Positions 9,682-17,483 of a stretch of DNA of 64,000 bases are shown here, piece after piece. The DNA is from JAWLGZ01 sp041690635 (GTDB lineage: Bacteria; Pseudomonadota; Gammaproteobacteria; Thiohalomonadales; Thiohalomonadaceae). The translations under genes were made by a program, and so were the position numbers. Position 1 is the first letter of the stretch, and every line of letters starts with the position of its first letter. The notes under the pieces are model-generated. The model saw only the letters and a program-made list of their open reading frames with translations, did not search any database and was not told the origin of the DNA. The stretch spans positions 310,001 to 374,000 of the forward strand of contig JAWLGZ010000003.1 of assembly GCA_041690635.1 (NCBI GenBank). Direction: 5' to 3'.

Positions 9682-10485
9682 ATGAAAAACGTGCGCACCA
9701 AGACCGTGGCGATGGCCGCACTGCTGTTTTCGGCCCCGGTTTTCGCAGACTTCCCCGGCTTTGACAACCCGTCCCCGACGGCGGGCAGCAGCACCTCGGA
9801 GAAGGCCAACGCCACCGCCGACAAGGGGATGTACAAGCAAATCGATTATGTGAACGCCGGCAAGAAGGGACCGAAGATCATCGTGCTGCCGGGTGAGATC
9901 AAGAGCAACAACGCCGGCTTTCTCCAGAAGTTTGGTTCCAACAACATCGCCGACTATGCCGAGCTGGAGCTGTCGAATGCCAACTTCGGCGTGCTGGAGC
10001 GCTCCGATCTGGGTCCTGTCCTGAAGGAGGTGGAGCTGGCCTACGCCTTGGGCGATCCGGACAAGTCCCGGGCGCTGTTCCGGAAGGGCAAGCTGAAGAA
10101 CACCAAGTGGCTGGTCAAGTTCGACATCCTCAAGGCGGAAAACATCGCCGAGGCGGGCTCCTCTTTCAGTGGGGGCGCGCTCGGTAGTATCGCCGGCACC
10201 CTGATGGGCGGTCGCAGCGGCGCGGTCACCTCGACGGCGGGTCGCTCAATCGAGGTGGAGGAGAGCACCGGCGTCTGGATCATCGGCATGCGCTACAAGA
10301 TCGTGAATGCCGAGACCAGTGAACAGGTGGCCACCGGCTACTTCGAGGAAAAGCAGGAGCTGGGGGCCAAGAAGTCCGGCTTCCTCGGGTTCGGCAGCTC
10401 CGAGAAGGGCGGTCTTTCGCTGGATGGCATGGTGCAGCGCCTGGTGCAGCGGACCGTCTACGACATCGACGAAAAGCACAAGTAA
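9682..10485 (+). CDS. CsgG-family exported protein
   Basis: The 267-residue product has a signal peptide (MKNVRTKTVAMAALLFSAPVFA) cleaved near residue 22, with no lipobox cysteine. The body has CsgG-family features: GPKIIVLPGEIKSNN, a tract ending in LERSDLGPVLKEVELA, then WLVKFDILKAENIAEAG, a glycine-rich GGALGSIAGTLMGG loop, and VWIIGMRYKIVNAETSEQVATGYFEE. CsgG proteins form outer-membrane channels or periplasmic scaffolds, but the missing lipid cysteine argues against a curli-type pore. AAGGA at 9667-9671 precedes the ATG. It converges on the CHASE2 cyclase operon, whose other products look like related folds, so it may be a partner. The exact role is unknown. Confidence 0.75.
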   Translation: MKNVRTKTVAMAALLFSAPVFADFPGFDNPSPTAGSSTSEKANATADKGMYKQIDYVNAGKKGPKIIVLPGEIKSNNAGFLQKFGSNNIADYAELELSNANFGVLERSDLGPVLKEVELAYALGDPDKSRALFRKGKLKNTKWLVKFDILKAENIAEAGSSFSGGALGSIAGTLMGGRSGAVTSTAGRSIEVEESTGVWIIGMRYKIVNAETSEQVATGYFEEKQELGAKKSGFLGFGSSEKGGLSLDGMVQRLVQRTVYDIDEKHK

Positions 10486-10497
10486 CCCGCTTCGAAC

Positions 10498-10525
10498 GCC
10501 CGGCGAGGCAACCCGCCTCCCGGGC
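10498..10525. terminator. Hairpin between the CsgG-family gene and the cyclase gene
   Basis: GCCCGG-c-GAGGC (10498-10509) pairs with GCCTC-CCGGGC (10515-10525), 11 bp with one bulged base and a 5-base loop. It lies in the 43-bp gap between convergent genes. There is no T-run, so termination would be weak or Rho-assisted. Confidence 0.45.
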
Positions 10526-10528
10526 GCT

Positions 10529-12637
10529 TCACTTCTGATCGAACTTGGTCACCCCGTCCCACTCCGCCCCGGGCGGGTGGGCCCGGTAGTCGGCGATACG
10601 CGACAGATAGAGCTTCGCGGGGCCGTCCTCCCCAAGCAGGCGCAAGACCTGGAGGAAACAGCGCTCGGCCGCCTCCCACTGCCGGTCCCGGTACAGCCCC
10701 AGCCCCTCGTGAAAGTGCGCGACCGCCTCTACCTGCGCCGGCGAGGCCTGGGCCCGATAGTCGACCAGCTCATAGAGGCAGATCGCCTGGTGCTTGCCCT
10801 TGACCCGGACCCGATCCAGCTCCCGGATCAGGTAGCGCGAGTCCAGGTGTGACGCGGTGCCTTCACTGATGAGTATTTCGGTGCCGTAGACCTTGTTCAG
10901 CCCCTCCAGGCGCGAGGCCAGATTGACGGCGTCGCCGATCACCGTGTAGTCCTTGAACTTCTCCCCGCCCAGATTGCCGAGCGTCACCTCGCCGCTGTTG
11001 ATGCCGATGCCGGCGAAGACCAGCTCCGCGCCTTCGATTTCCGACTGCCGGAACTTTCGCAGCTCCGCCAGCATGCCCAGCGCGGCATCCGCCGCCTTCG
11101 CCGGGTGGTTGTCGAAGTGCTGCGGGGCGCCGAAGAAGGCCATGATGGCGTCCCCCATCAGCTTGTCCACCGTACCCCGGTTGTCGAACACCACCGGAAT
11201 CATGCGATCGAAATAGGCGTTGAGCAGCCGGACCGTGACCTCCGGGCTCAGGTCTTCGGACAGGGTGGTAAAGCCGCGCAGGTCGGAGAACAGCATGGTC
11301 AGCTCACGACGTTGACCGCTGACCGAGACCTCCGATCCCGCCTTCACCAGTTCGTTGGCCACCGACGGGGAGACGTAACGCCCGAACAGCTCGTGGATGT
11401 GGGCGGCACGCAACCTGGCCAGGTACCACTGGTAACCCATTCCCGAGAGAAACTGGATCAGGAGCACCGCGGCGATGGGTGCGGTGTCCAGCGCAAGGCG
11501 TCGGCCAGCGAACAGCTCATAGGAGCCGTAGGCGATCAGCAATAGGAGGACCCCCAACAGCAGGGTGCTTTGCAGCAGGCCCACACGGGTGAGAAAGAAG
11601 ATCGCACCGATCATCAGCCCGGTAACGATGATAGCGGCCCTCACCCAGCCCGGGTCGACCTCGCGGATGGAGTTCCCGGCCAGGAGGGTCTCTATTGCGT
11701 TGGCGTGAATGGCAACACCGGTATCTTGGTGGAAGCCGACCGTCTCAACCACGGAGGCGGAGAGCGCGCCGTAGTCGCGGTCGAAGCGCTTGAAGCGCGA
11801 CAGGGGCGAGGCGAAGAAGTCCTTTTGCATGGGCAGGCTGCTGCCGATCAGCACGATCTTGCCTCTGACCGTTTCGGGGGGGAGGCGCCCCTCGACCGCA
11901 TCGACGAACGAGAAGTGGGGAAACGCCTCGGTCAGGCCCGCATAGTTGATAACAATCTCCGGTGCGGGGAGCAGGAGGCCGGTCGGCCCGGTCCCCATGT
12001 AGATGCCGTCCGGGTGGTCGAAATCGAAGGCGTAGTCGATGTCGAGGAAGGTGCGCGCCACCTCCAGGGCAAAGGCCGGCAGCAGTTCCACCCCGTCGGG
12101 GCCGGGCTTGGCTCTCAGGTAACGCAGGCGACGCACCACCTGGTCCGAATCGACGGTCACATCCACGTAGCCGTCACCGATCATGGCCTCCTGAAAGGCC
12201 GTTATGGGCGTGATTTCGTCCGTGTCCCCGGCCGCCAGCATGCGGGCGAGCACCACGTTGTTGCAGTCGTAAATCTGCCGGGCCAGGGTGCTGTCCACCT
12301 CGGCGCTGACATCGGGTTGTGAAAAGAGGAGGTCGATACCGATGATCTCGGCACCTGCGTCGCACAGCTGCCGGAGTCCGGCCGCGATCGAGTCCCTGGG
12401 CCAGATGCCCGCCTTGCGCTGCAACTCGACCGAGCTCTTCTCATCCAGGAGTGCGAGAACCACCTGGCCCGACGGCCCACTCGGGCCGCGCAGATCCATT
12501 CTCAGGTCGAAGATGAACTGGTCGGCGGCCTTGAACAGGCCGTAGTGATAGCCGCCGATGGTGATAGCGACCGCTATGAGGCTGAGCAGTGAACAGCGCA
12601 CCACGTGCCTCCGGAGTCGGGCCGCCGCTGCAGGCAT
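10529..12637 (-). CDS. CHASE2-domain adenylate cyclase (class III)
   Basis: The start at 12637 gives 702 residues. Order: TM helix (about 13-32), periplasmic CHASE2 sensor domain (about 35-350), a cluster of TM helices (about 360-440), class III cyclase domain (about 470-650), then a helical tail. The cyclase has both metal aspartates (FSDLRGFT and GDAIMAFFG). The adenine-selecting Lys is in VDKLMGD and the Asp in KDYTVIGD, with the Asn/Arg pair in VNLASRLE, so cAMP is predicted rather than cGMP. It is the last gene of the minus-strand operon and is separated from its neighbour by the inserted element at 12643-12911. The frame stays open upstream only because it runs through that element. Confidence 0.9.
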   Translation of the reverse strand: MPAAAARLRRHVVRCSLLSLIAVAITIGGYHYGLFKAADQFIFDLRMDLRGPSGPSGQVVLALLDEKSSVELQRKAGIWPRDSIAAGLRQLCDAGAEIIGIDLLFSQPDVSAEVDSTLARQIYDCNNVVLARMLAAGDTDEITPITAFQEAMIGDGYVDVTVDSDQVVRRLRYLRAKPGPDGVELLPAFALEVARTFLDIDYAFDFDHPDGIYMGTGPTGLLLPAPEIVINYAGLTEAFPHFSFVDAVEGRLPPETVRGKIVLIGSSLPMQKDFFASPLSRFKRFDRDYGALSASVVETVGFHQDTGVAIHANAIETLLAGNSIREVDPGWVRAAIIVTGLMIGAIFFLTRVGLLQSTLLLGVLLLLIAYGSYELFAGRRLALDTAPIAAVLLIQFLSGMGYQWYLARLRAAHIHELFGRYVSPSVANELVKAGSEVSVSGQRRELTMLFSDLRGFTTLSEDLSPEVTVRLLNAYFDRMIPVVFDNRGTVDKLMGDAIMAFFGAPQHFDNHPAKAADAALGMLAELRKFRQSEIEGAELVFAGIGINSGEVTLGNLGGEKFKDYTVIGDAVNLASRLEGLNKVYGTEILISEGTASHLDSRYLIRELDRVRVKGKHQAICLYELVDYRAQASPAQVEAVAHFHEGLGLYRDRQWEAAERCFLQVLRLLGEDGPAKLYLSRIADYRAHPPGAEWDGVTKFDQK

Positions 12638-12642
12638 GACTC

Positions 12643-12911
12643 TAGTGTACTGTTTCACTCTTGGCGGCACTTTCAGAGCCCCCCAAAAACGCCAAGGCAA
12701 GGCGCAGTCCGCAGGTAATGGCAAGCCCTTGGCAAGGACTGCAACGCCGCATTGGCGTTTTTTGGGGGGCTCCCTTCGGGCGAGCCGCTGGCCGGCCATC
12801 TGCGGTGTTGCGCTTGCTTGAAAGGGAGTGGCCATTCCTGCGCAAGCACGCCTTGCATCTGACCGGCCAGCGACTCGCTGAAAGTGTCGCCAAGAGTGAA
12901 ACAGTACACTA
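12643..12911. mobile_element. MITE-like non-autonomous element with TA target duplication
   Basis: Terminal inverted repeats of 34 bp (12643-12676 and 12878-12911) match at 33 positions and begin TA-GTGTACTGTTTCACTC. The outer TA on each side fits a TA target-site duplication, as made by IS630/Tc1-mariner transposases. The interior has no credible gene. It folds into two tandem hairpins: 12677-12771 (arms AGCCCCCCAAAAACGCCAA and its complement with one extra T) and 12781-12877 (outer 15-bp arms with one mismatch). Removing the element plus one TA leaves TAG-AGTC-ATG, so the two flanking genes were once 4 bp apart. The family name is unknown to me. Confidence 0.8.
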
Positions 12912-13952
12912 CTTCAGGACGGCGACTTCAAGCGCCGAAGGTGCCACCCCCTCGATGGCGGCGACGCTGCCCGGCATGAGCACCACCACCCGCGCGTTCT
13001 TCAGCACGTCGCCCCCGCCCTCCATCAGCTTGTCGGCATCCCGATCACTGATGACGAGATTGGTCTTGGCCAGACCGCCGGTCTCCTCAACCTTGGTCAG
13101 GATGACCCTCCCGCGGGAGCCTCGCCGCCGCACGTCCGGTTCCGCCGCCTCCGCCGTGCCGATCCCGAGCAGCCCCCACAGCCACGCCAGTTCCGCATCG
13201 TCCGCCCCCCTGCCGGAGACCTCCGACAGCGGCTTGTCGCTCTGCACGTAACGCATCATGCCGCGTTCGACCAGGATCTGTGCGTCCAGCATCGAATAGT
13301 GATAGATGCGCCGCCCGGACCGATCGCGGATCTCCGGAAAGAGTGCCGGGTTGATCGTCCGGCCCTGAAGCCCCCGGGCATCCAGCACCAGCCAGTGGCT
13401 CTCCTCGTTCTCCTCGTGCGGAACCTCGCGCTCACCGGGCCGGTAGTCGATCCGGCGTTCCAGCCAGCCGAGATTGTCCAGTTCCGGCAGGATAAGGCGG
13501 GTCAGGCCTTCGACGCCGCGAATGGATGCCTTCTGCACCACGCGATAGACCTGTCCGTCCGCCGCATCCTGGAGACGGGACTCGACCTGTTCGTCCTTGA
13601 TCAGGGCGCGTAACACCTGCACCACCCTGCCGTCGCCGAGCGACTCGATCCGGTCGCTGGCATCCAGGCGGATGCGGCCGGCGATCTTGATGATGTTGCC
13701 CCGCGCAATCGCCTGCGCCACCCGCAGCGCCTTGAGCTTCGAGCCGCCCTGGCTCTTCAGCGGCACCTCGGCCACGCCGTAGATGATGCCGTCGCGCCAG
13801 TCGATCCAGCCCTCCGCGAACTCCGCCACGTAGGGCGGTTCGTCCAGCGGCGGGGACTCGGCCAGCAGGCAACCCGGGATCAGCGTCAGGCCGAGCAACA
13901 GGAGCAGCGTACTGAAGGAGGGCCTACGGTTAGCCGGATTGTTCAACGCCAC
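12909..13952 (-). CDS. Predicted lipoprotein, LPP20/FlgP-like
   Basis: The 347-residue product has a lipoprotein signal (hydrophobic core then LIPGC, Cys about residue 28), so it is probably anchored in the outer membrane. Residues about 40-150 (EGWIDWRDGIIYGVAEVP...KALRVAQAIARGNIIKIAGRI) resemble the LPP20/FlgP type of repeat found in envelope-associated lipoproteins. The rest is not recognised. It follows the FlgT-like gene after 4 bp. Its stop codon TAG is shared with the right end of the inserted element, which now separates it from the cyclase gene it was probably coupled to. Confidence 0.7.
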   Translation of the reverse strand: MALNNPANRRPSFSTLLLLLGLTLIPGCLLAESPPLDEPPYVAEFAEGWIDWRDGIIYGVAEVPLKSQGGSKLKALRVAQAIARGNIIKIAGRIRLDASDRIESLGDGRVVQVLRALIKDEQVESRLQDAADGQVYRVVQKASIRGVEGLTRLILPELDNLGWLERRIDYRPGEREVPHEENEESHWLVLDARGLQGRTINPALFPEIRDRSGRRIYHYSMLDAQILVERGMMRYVQSDKPLSEVSGRGADDAELAWLWGLLGIGTAEAAEPDVRRRGSRGRVILTKVEETGGLAKTNLVISDRDADKLMEGGGDVLKNARVVVLMPGSVAAIEGVAPSALEVAVLK

Positions 13953-13956
13953 ATCC

Positions 13957-15294
13957 TCAGAAATTGGAGATGCGGTTCATCAGGCTCTCATTGTCGGATT
14001 CGAGCGAGACCTCCCGAATGCCGGCGACACGCTCCCGGGCGCTGTCGCTCTTGATCAACTCCTGAATGCGCTGCGGCGTTGCCTCAACCAGCGCAGCCGG
14101 CGGCGTGGAATTGATCCTGTCGGCCAGATTCTTCCCGGTCATTTCGCTCTGGAAGGTCAGTTGAACCAGGTTGCCCTCCAGCGCCGTGAGCTTGAAGACC
14201 GCTTTTCCGAGTTTTTCGTTGAGCGGCTTGACCACAGAGGCGTTGATGAAATCGCTGAAATTCGACGAGGAGCCGGAGAACTCCACCTCCATCAACGAAA
14301 GCCCGGCGGCGTCGAAATTCCGCAAATCGACATTGATTACCGACCGCAAACCGATCAGCTCCTTTCGGATCAGATTGGCGCTGTCGTAATCCGGCAGACC
14401 GCCAATCTGCAGCTGGTAGACCCGGGTCGGCTGGATCAGGTGTTCCTGGAAAAAGCTCCGGGAGAATTCGCCGCCGACAAGCGCCCCGATCTCCTGCAGC
14501 GCTTCATCCTCACTGGCCCAGCTTTTTGCCTTGGGCACCTGATTGTTGAAATAGATCTCCTCACCGGTCGATACATCGACGCATTTGACGCTCCAGGAGG
14601 TGAGCTTGTACTTGGTGACGGTGAGACCGGATGCCTTCAGCGTCAAATTGAGTTTTTCGAATTTGGCATCACCGCTGATGCGGAAGTCCACTGCTGTCAG
14701 CGGTGCGCCGGACCCGGATTCCGTCGGGTCGGACCAGACGCGATAGCCGAACGCCTTGATCTGTTCCTTCAGCACGTTTTCGGCGATCCCGGAGCGTTCG
14801 CTCTGGGCATCCGGGCCCCGCTCCGCGTTGCGCGCATTCACCGCCACCGCAATGCGCGGATTGCCCTGTTCCTTGATGAGCGCGATGCGCGAGGTGGTGG
14901 ACAGCGAATCCAGCGACTCCCGTATGTCGCCCAGGGCCACCTCGGCCTTGAGCAGCATGTGCGCAAAGCCATCCTCGCCGATCCAGGGATCGCTCTCCTT
15001 GATCACCTGCTTGATGAAGCCGGCGGACTGGGTCAGTACCCGCTCGTTGATGAGGTCGTAGTTTTCGACCAGGGTGGAGGTCTCGACCAGGGTACCGACC
15101 GCCTTTTCGATCACCTGTCGCCTGGCGTCCTTGCGCAGGTCCTCAATCATGAGGCCCCTGTCGCGCTGGTAGGTCTCGGCCTCCGGGTCGGCCAGGCCCT
15201 CTGCGGAGACCACGATGCTCCTGGCACCCGCCGATGCCAGTGACGAGAAAAGCGCGCCGACAAGCAGCAGTGCGTAACCGGTGGTCTTCAGCAT
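13957..15294 (-). CDS. Exported protein with FlgT-like N-terminal domain
   Basis: The start at 15294 has GGAAGAAAG upstream and opens a signal peptide (MLKTTGYALLLVGALFSSL) cleaved near Ala22-Gly. Residues about 25-120 (SIVVSAEGLADP...ARRQVIEKAVGTLVE...VLTQSAGFIKQVIKE) resemble the FlgT N-terminal domain. Residues about 125-290 (NPRIAVAVNARN...FRISGDAKFEKLN...VDVSTGEEIYF) look like a CsgG/LpoB-type alpha/beta fold, and the C-terminal part (VYQLQIGGLPDYDSANLIRKEL) could be a small ring-building domain. These assignments are by eye. FlgT is part of the Vibrio flagellar H-ring, but no flagellar genes lie here. Total length is 445 residues. Confidence 0.7.
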   Translation of the reverse strand: MLKTTGYALLLVGALFSSLASAGARSIVVSAEGLADPEAETYQRDRGLMIEDLRKDARRQVIEKAVGTLVETSTLVENYDLINERVLTQSAGFIKQVIKESDPWIGEDGFAHMLLKAEVALGDIRESLDSLSTTSRIALIKEQGNPRIAVAVNARNAERGPDAQSERSGIAENVLKEQIKAFGYRVWSDPTESGSGAPLTAVDFRISGDAKFEKLNLTLKASGLTVTKYKLTSWSVKCVDVSTGEEIYFNNQVPKAKSWASEDEALQEIGALVGGEFSRSFFQEHLIQPTRVYQLQIGGLPDYDSANLIRKELIGLRSVINVDLRNFDAAGLSLMEVEFSGSSSNFSDFINASVVKPLNEKLGKAVFKLTALEGNLVQLTFQSEMTGKNLADRINSTPPAALVEATPQRIQELIKSDSARERVAGIREVSLESDNESLMNRISNF

Positions 15295-15310
15295 TGTTGT
15301 TCTTTCTTCC

Positions 15311-16027
15311 TTATGGGGCGCCCTGATGCCGGGTTTCATAGGTACACAGGTCGCGATAGAGCCGGGAGGCCACGGCCGGGGCGTTCTCCCGCGCCATCGC
15401 CTGGGCGACGGTGGTGGTGTCCTGGCCCGAGAAGGATTCGGAGCGCACCGAGGTGGAGCCCACATGCTCGCCATTGGCGGCCTGGATCTCGAAGCTCATC
15501 TCCACCACCACCTCCTTGACCCGCATCACCGGGTTGTCGCCGGCGCGGCTGCCGATGGTGGCCTTGAGAACGTAATCGGCGCCCAGCCGTGAGGCGGCCT
15601 CGATGGCGGCGTCCACATCCCCGTTCGCCACCGCCTCGTATTCGGCCTGGGCGATCTGATCGGTGATCTGCTGTTGTGTGTAGGTTCTGAATCCCAACTT
15701 GCGGAAGGCGTCGTTGACCGAGCCGAACAACCGCGCCTGGCGGGCGTCCGGTTGGTAGTGACCGTGGAACCGGCTGCGTTCGGTCTGGCGCTCCGAAACC
15801 AGCAGCATGATCCGCTTCTCCCTGGCGGAAGGAGGACAGGGTGTATCGAGGTTTTTCTTGATCGCGGCACGCCCCCGGTCGGACTGCGCCTGACGTTCCT
15901 GCCGGTCTGCCTCCTCCGCCTCGCTGAAGGAAAAGGCGACGGCCCGTAACGGCAACAGCACAAACACCGTCGACAGCAGGATGAGAAGGGTGATGGCGCT
16001 GGATTTCGAGGGCTTCATGCTTGGCAT
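15311..16027 (-). CDS. Exported CsgG/FlgO-like protein, first gene of the cyclase operon
   Basis: The product is 238 residues from ATG 16027 (ATG 16018 is equally possible). A signal peptide or anchor (SSAITLLILLSTVFVLLPLRAVA) is followed by a basic/acidic linker. A single alpha/beta domain then starts REKRIMLLVSERQ and continues FGSVNDAFRKLGFRTYTQQQITDQI...AASRLGADYVLKATIGSRAG...EIQAANGEHVGSTSV. That alternation resembles CsgG/FlgO/LpoB proteins. The next gene starts 16 bp downstream, and the three exported proteins plus the cyclase look like one transcription unit. Function is unknown; an envelope scaffold is a guess. Confidence 0.7.
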   Translation of the reverse strand: MPSMKPSKSSAITLLILLSTVFVLLPLRAVAFSFSEAEEADRQERQAQSDRGRAAIKKNLDTPCPPSAREKRIMLLVSERQTERSRFHGHYQPDARQARLFGSVNDAFRKLGFRTYTQQQITDQIAQAEYEAVANGDVDAAIEAASRLGADYVLKATIGSRAGDNPVMRVKEVVVEMSFEIQAANGEHVGSTSVRSESFSGQDTTTVAQAMARENAPAVASRLYRDLCTYETRHQGAP

Positions 16028-16081
16028 TCTATTACCCCTGCGCCGGCGGCGGTCAATGACATTTTTCACACCGGGGGCCGG

Positions 16082-16468
16082 TCAGACGTCGATCACCATG
16101 ATCGCATCCATCTCCACCTGTGCCCCCTTCGGCAGTGCCGCAACCCCGATGGCCGCTCGCGCCGGGTAGGGCTCGGCGAAGTATTCCGCCATTACCTGAT
16201 TGACGGTCGGAAAGTCCCCCAGATCGGTGAGAAAAATGTTGAGCTTCACCACATCCGCCAGCGAACCGCCCGCCGCCTGCGCCACCGCGGACAGGTTGTC
16301 GAACACCCGCCGGATCTGCACCTCCGCATCCCCTTGGACCAGCTCCATCGTCTCCGGCACCAGCGGGATCTGGCCCGACAGGTAAACCGTGTCGTTCACC
16401 TTGACCGCCTGGGAGTAAGTGCCGATCGCCTGCGGCGCCCGATCGGTGCGGATAATCTCGCGTGGCAT
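16082..16468 (-). CDS. ridA: RidA family reactive enamine/imine deaminase
   Basis: The 128-residue protein matches RidA (YjgF/UK114) in length and signatures: PQAIGTYSQAVKVNDTVYLSGQIPL near the N-terminus, FDNLSAVAQAAGGSLADVVKLNIFL, and the C-terminal YPARAAIGVAALPKGAQVEMDAI with the conserved catalytic arginine. RidA hydrolyses 2-aminoacrylate and related intermediates made by PLP enzymes. GGAG lies before ATG 16468. It is 17 bp upstream of the yjdM stop region on the same strand, so co-transcription with yjdM is possible. Confidence 0.95.
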   Translation of the reverse strand: MPREIIRTDRAPQAIGTYSQAVKVNDTVYLSGQIPLVPETMELVQGDAEVQIRRVFDNLSAVAQAAGGSLADVVKLNIFLTDLGDFPTVNQVMAEYFAEPYPARAAIGVAALPKGAQVEMDAIMVIDV

Positions 16469-16485
16469 CTTTCGTCTCCTGTAAA

Positions 16486-16827
16486 CTAAGCCTTCTTCAC
16501 GAATTCCGATTTCAACTGCATCGCACCGATGCCGTCGATCTTGCAGTCGATATTGTGATCGCCATCGACCAGTCGAATGTTCTTCACCTTGGTTCCGACT
16601 TTCACCACCGACGACGACCCCTTCACCTTCAGGTCCTTGATGACCGTTACGGCGTCGCCGTCACTGAGAACATTACCGTGGGCATCGCGCACCACCCGCT
16701 GTTGCTCAGCACTCTCCGCCGCCGCACTCTTCGCCCACTCGTACGCGCACTCCGGACAGATATACATATCCCCGTCCTCGTAGGTGTATTCCGAACCGCA
16801 CTTCGGGCATTCAGGCAGACTGCTCAT
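16486..16827 (-). CDS. yjdM: Zinc-ribbon protein YjdM (PhnA family)
   Basis: The 113-residue product has an N-terminal zinc ribbon (CPKCGSEYTY...YICPECAYEW) and a C-terminal SH3-like domain (DGDAVTVIKDLKVKGSSSVVKVGTKVKNIRLVDGDHNIDCKIDG), the YjdM/PhnA layout. Despite the old name PhnA, this family is not phosphonoacetate hydrolase and its role is unclear. The start at 16827 has GAGGAGT just upstream. The stop is 17 bp before ridA. Confidence 0.92.
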   Translation of the reverse strand: MSSLPECPKCGSEYTYEDGDMYICPECAYEWAKSAAAESAEQQRVVRDAHGNVLSDGDAVTVIKDLKVKGSSSVVKVGTKVKNIRLVDGDHNIDCKIDGIGAMQLKSEFVKKA

Positions 16828-16995
16828 GGTACTCCTCAATATCTGACCGGCTCACCGGAGTGCGGCTGCACATCCGGTGAATCCGATGCCGGGTTGATGT
16901 TGGCGCCCGCTCCTGTTTCGACAACAAAGCGGAGGCCATAAAACACAAGGGTTGCGTAGCAGGCAATAACGGCGGGGGAGATGCAGAACCTGCGA

Positions 16996-17334
16996 TCATG
17001 TGGACGGCTTCCCGTACGCTCGCTCCACGAGTGCCACCCGTATCTCATAGCCGTCATACCAGACGCGGCTTCCCAGTTCCTGGGCGGCCACATGCTCGAC
17101 GTGCGCCTTCCAGCGGGCGATGGCCTCGGCAGAATCCCAGTACGATATGGTGATACCGGAGCCGTCCGATCCCCGTGCGGCCTCCACACCGAGGAACCCC
17201 GGCTGTTGCGAGGCGAGTTCGACCATTCTTTCCGCCATCTGCCGGTAGCCGTTGTCACCCGGGGAGCGCCGCGACGAGAAGATCACGGCGTAGTAAGGCG
17301 GCTCCGGTGTCTTGGCGAACGGTGATGCGCTCAT
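16996..17334 (-). CDS. Antibiotic biosynthesis monooxygenase (ABM) domain protein
   Basis: The 112-residue product has the ABM ferredoxin-like fold pattern: YYAVIFSSRRSPGDNGYRQMAERMVELASQQPGFLGVEAARGSDGSGITISYWDSAEAIARWKAHVEHVAAQELG. It is closest in feel to the YqjZ-type small proteins. The family includes heme-degrading and quinol monooxygenases, but many members have no known substrate. Starts at 17334 and 17367 both lack a good ribosome binding site, and 17334 gives the usual length. About 160 bp separate its stop from yjdM, with nothing recognisable in that gap. Confidence 0.8.
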   Translation of the reverse strand: MSASPFAKTPEPPYYAVIFSSRRSPGDNGYRQMAERMVELASQQPGFLGVEAARGSDGSGITISYWDSAEAIARWKAHVEHVAAQELGSRVWYDGYEIRVALVERAYGKPST

Positions 17335-17483
17335 CGGGGAGGCCAGGAAATGCGCGAAATGTCTCATCTTATAGCACGGACAACGGCCGGCTATCACGTG
17401 CCTGGCCCCGACGTGCCCGGGGTGGCTATCCGATTGCCACGCAGTGCGATGCCACCCGTGCTATGCACACCGCATGCGTGCGG

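Noticed and set aside
12661..13251. Open frames inside and across the inverted-repeat element
   Set aside because: They follow palindromic arms and cross gene boundaries; no transposase motif was found.
13939..15243. 434-codon frame antisense to the FlgT-like gene
   Set aside because: The minus-strand gene has a signal peptide, ribosome binding site and domain features; this one has none.
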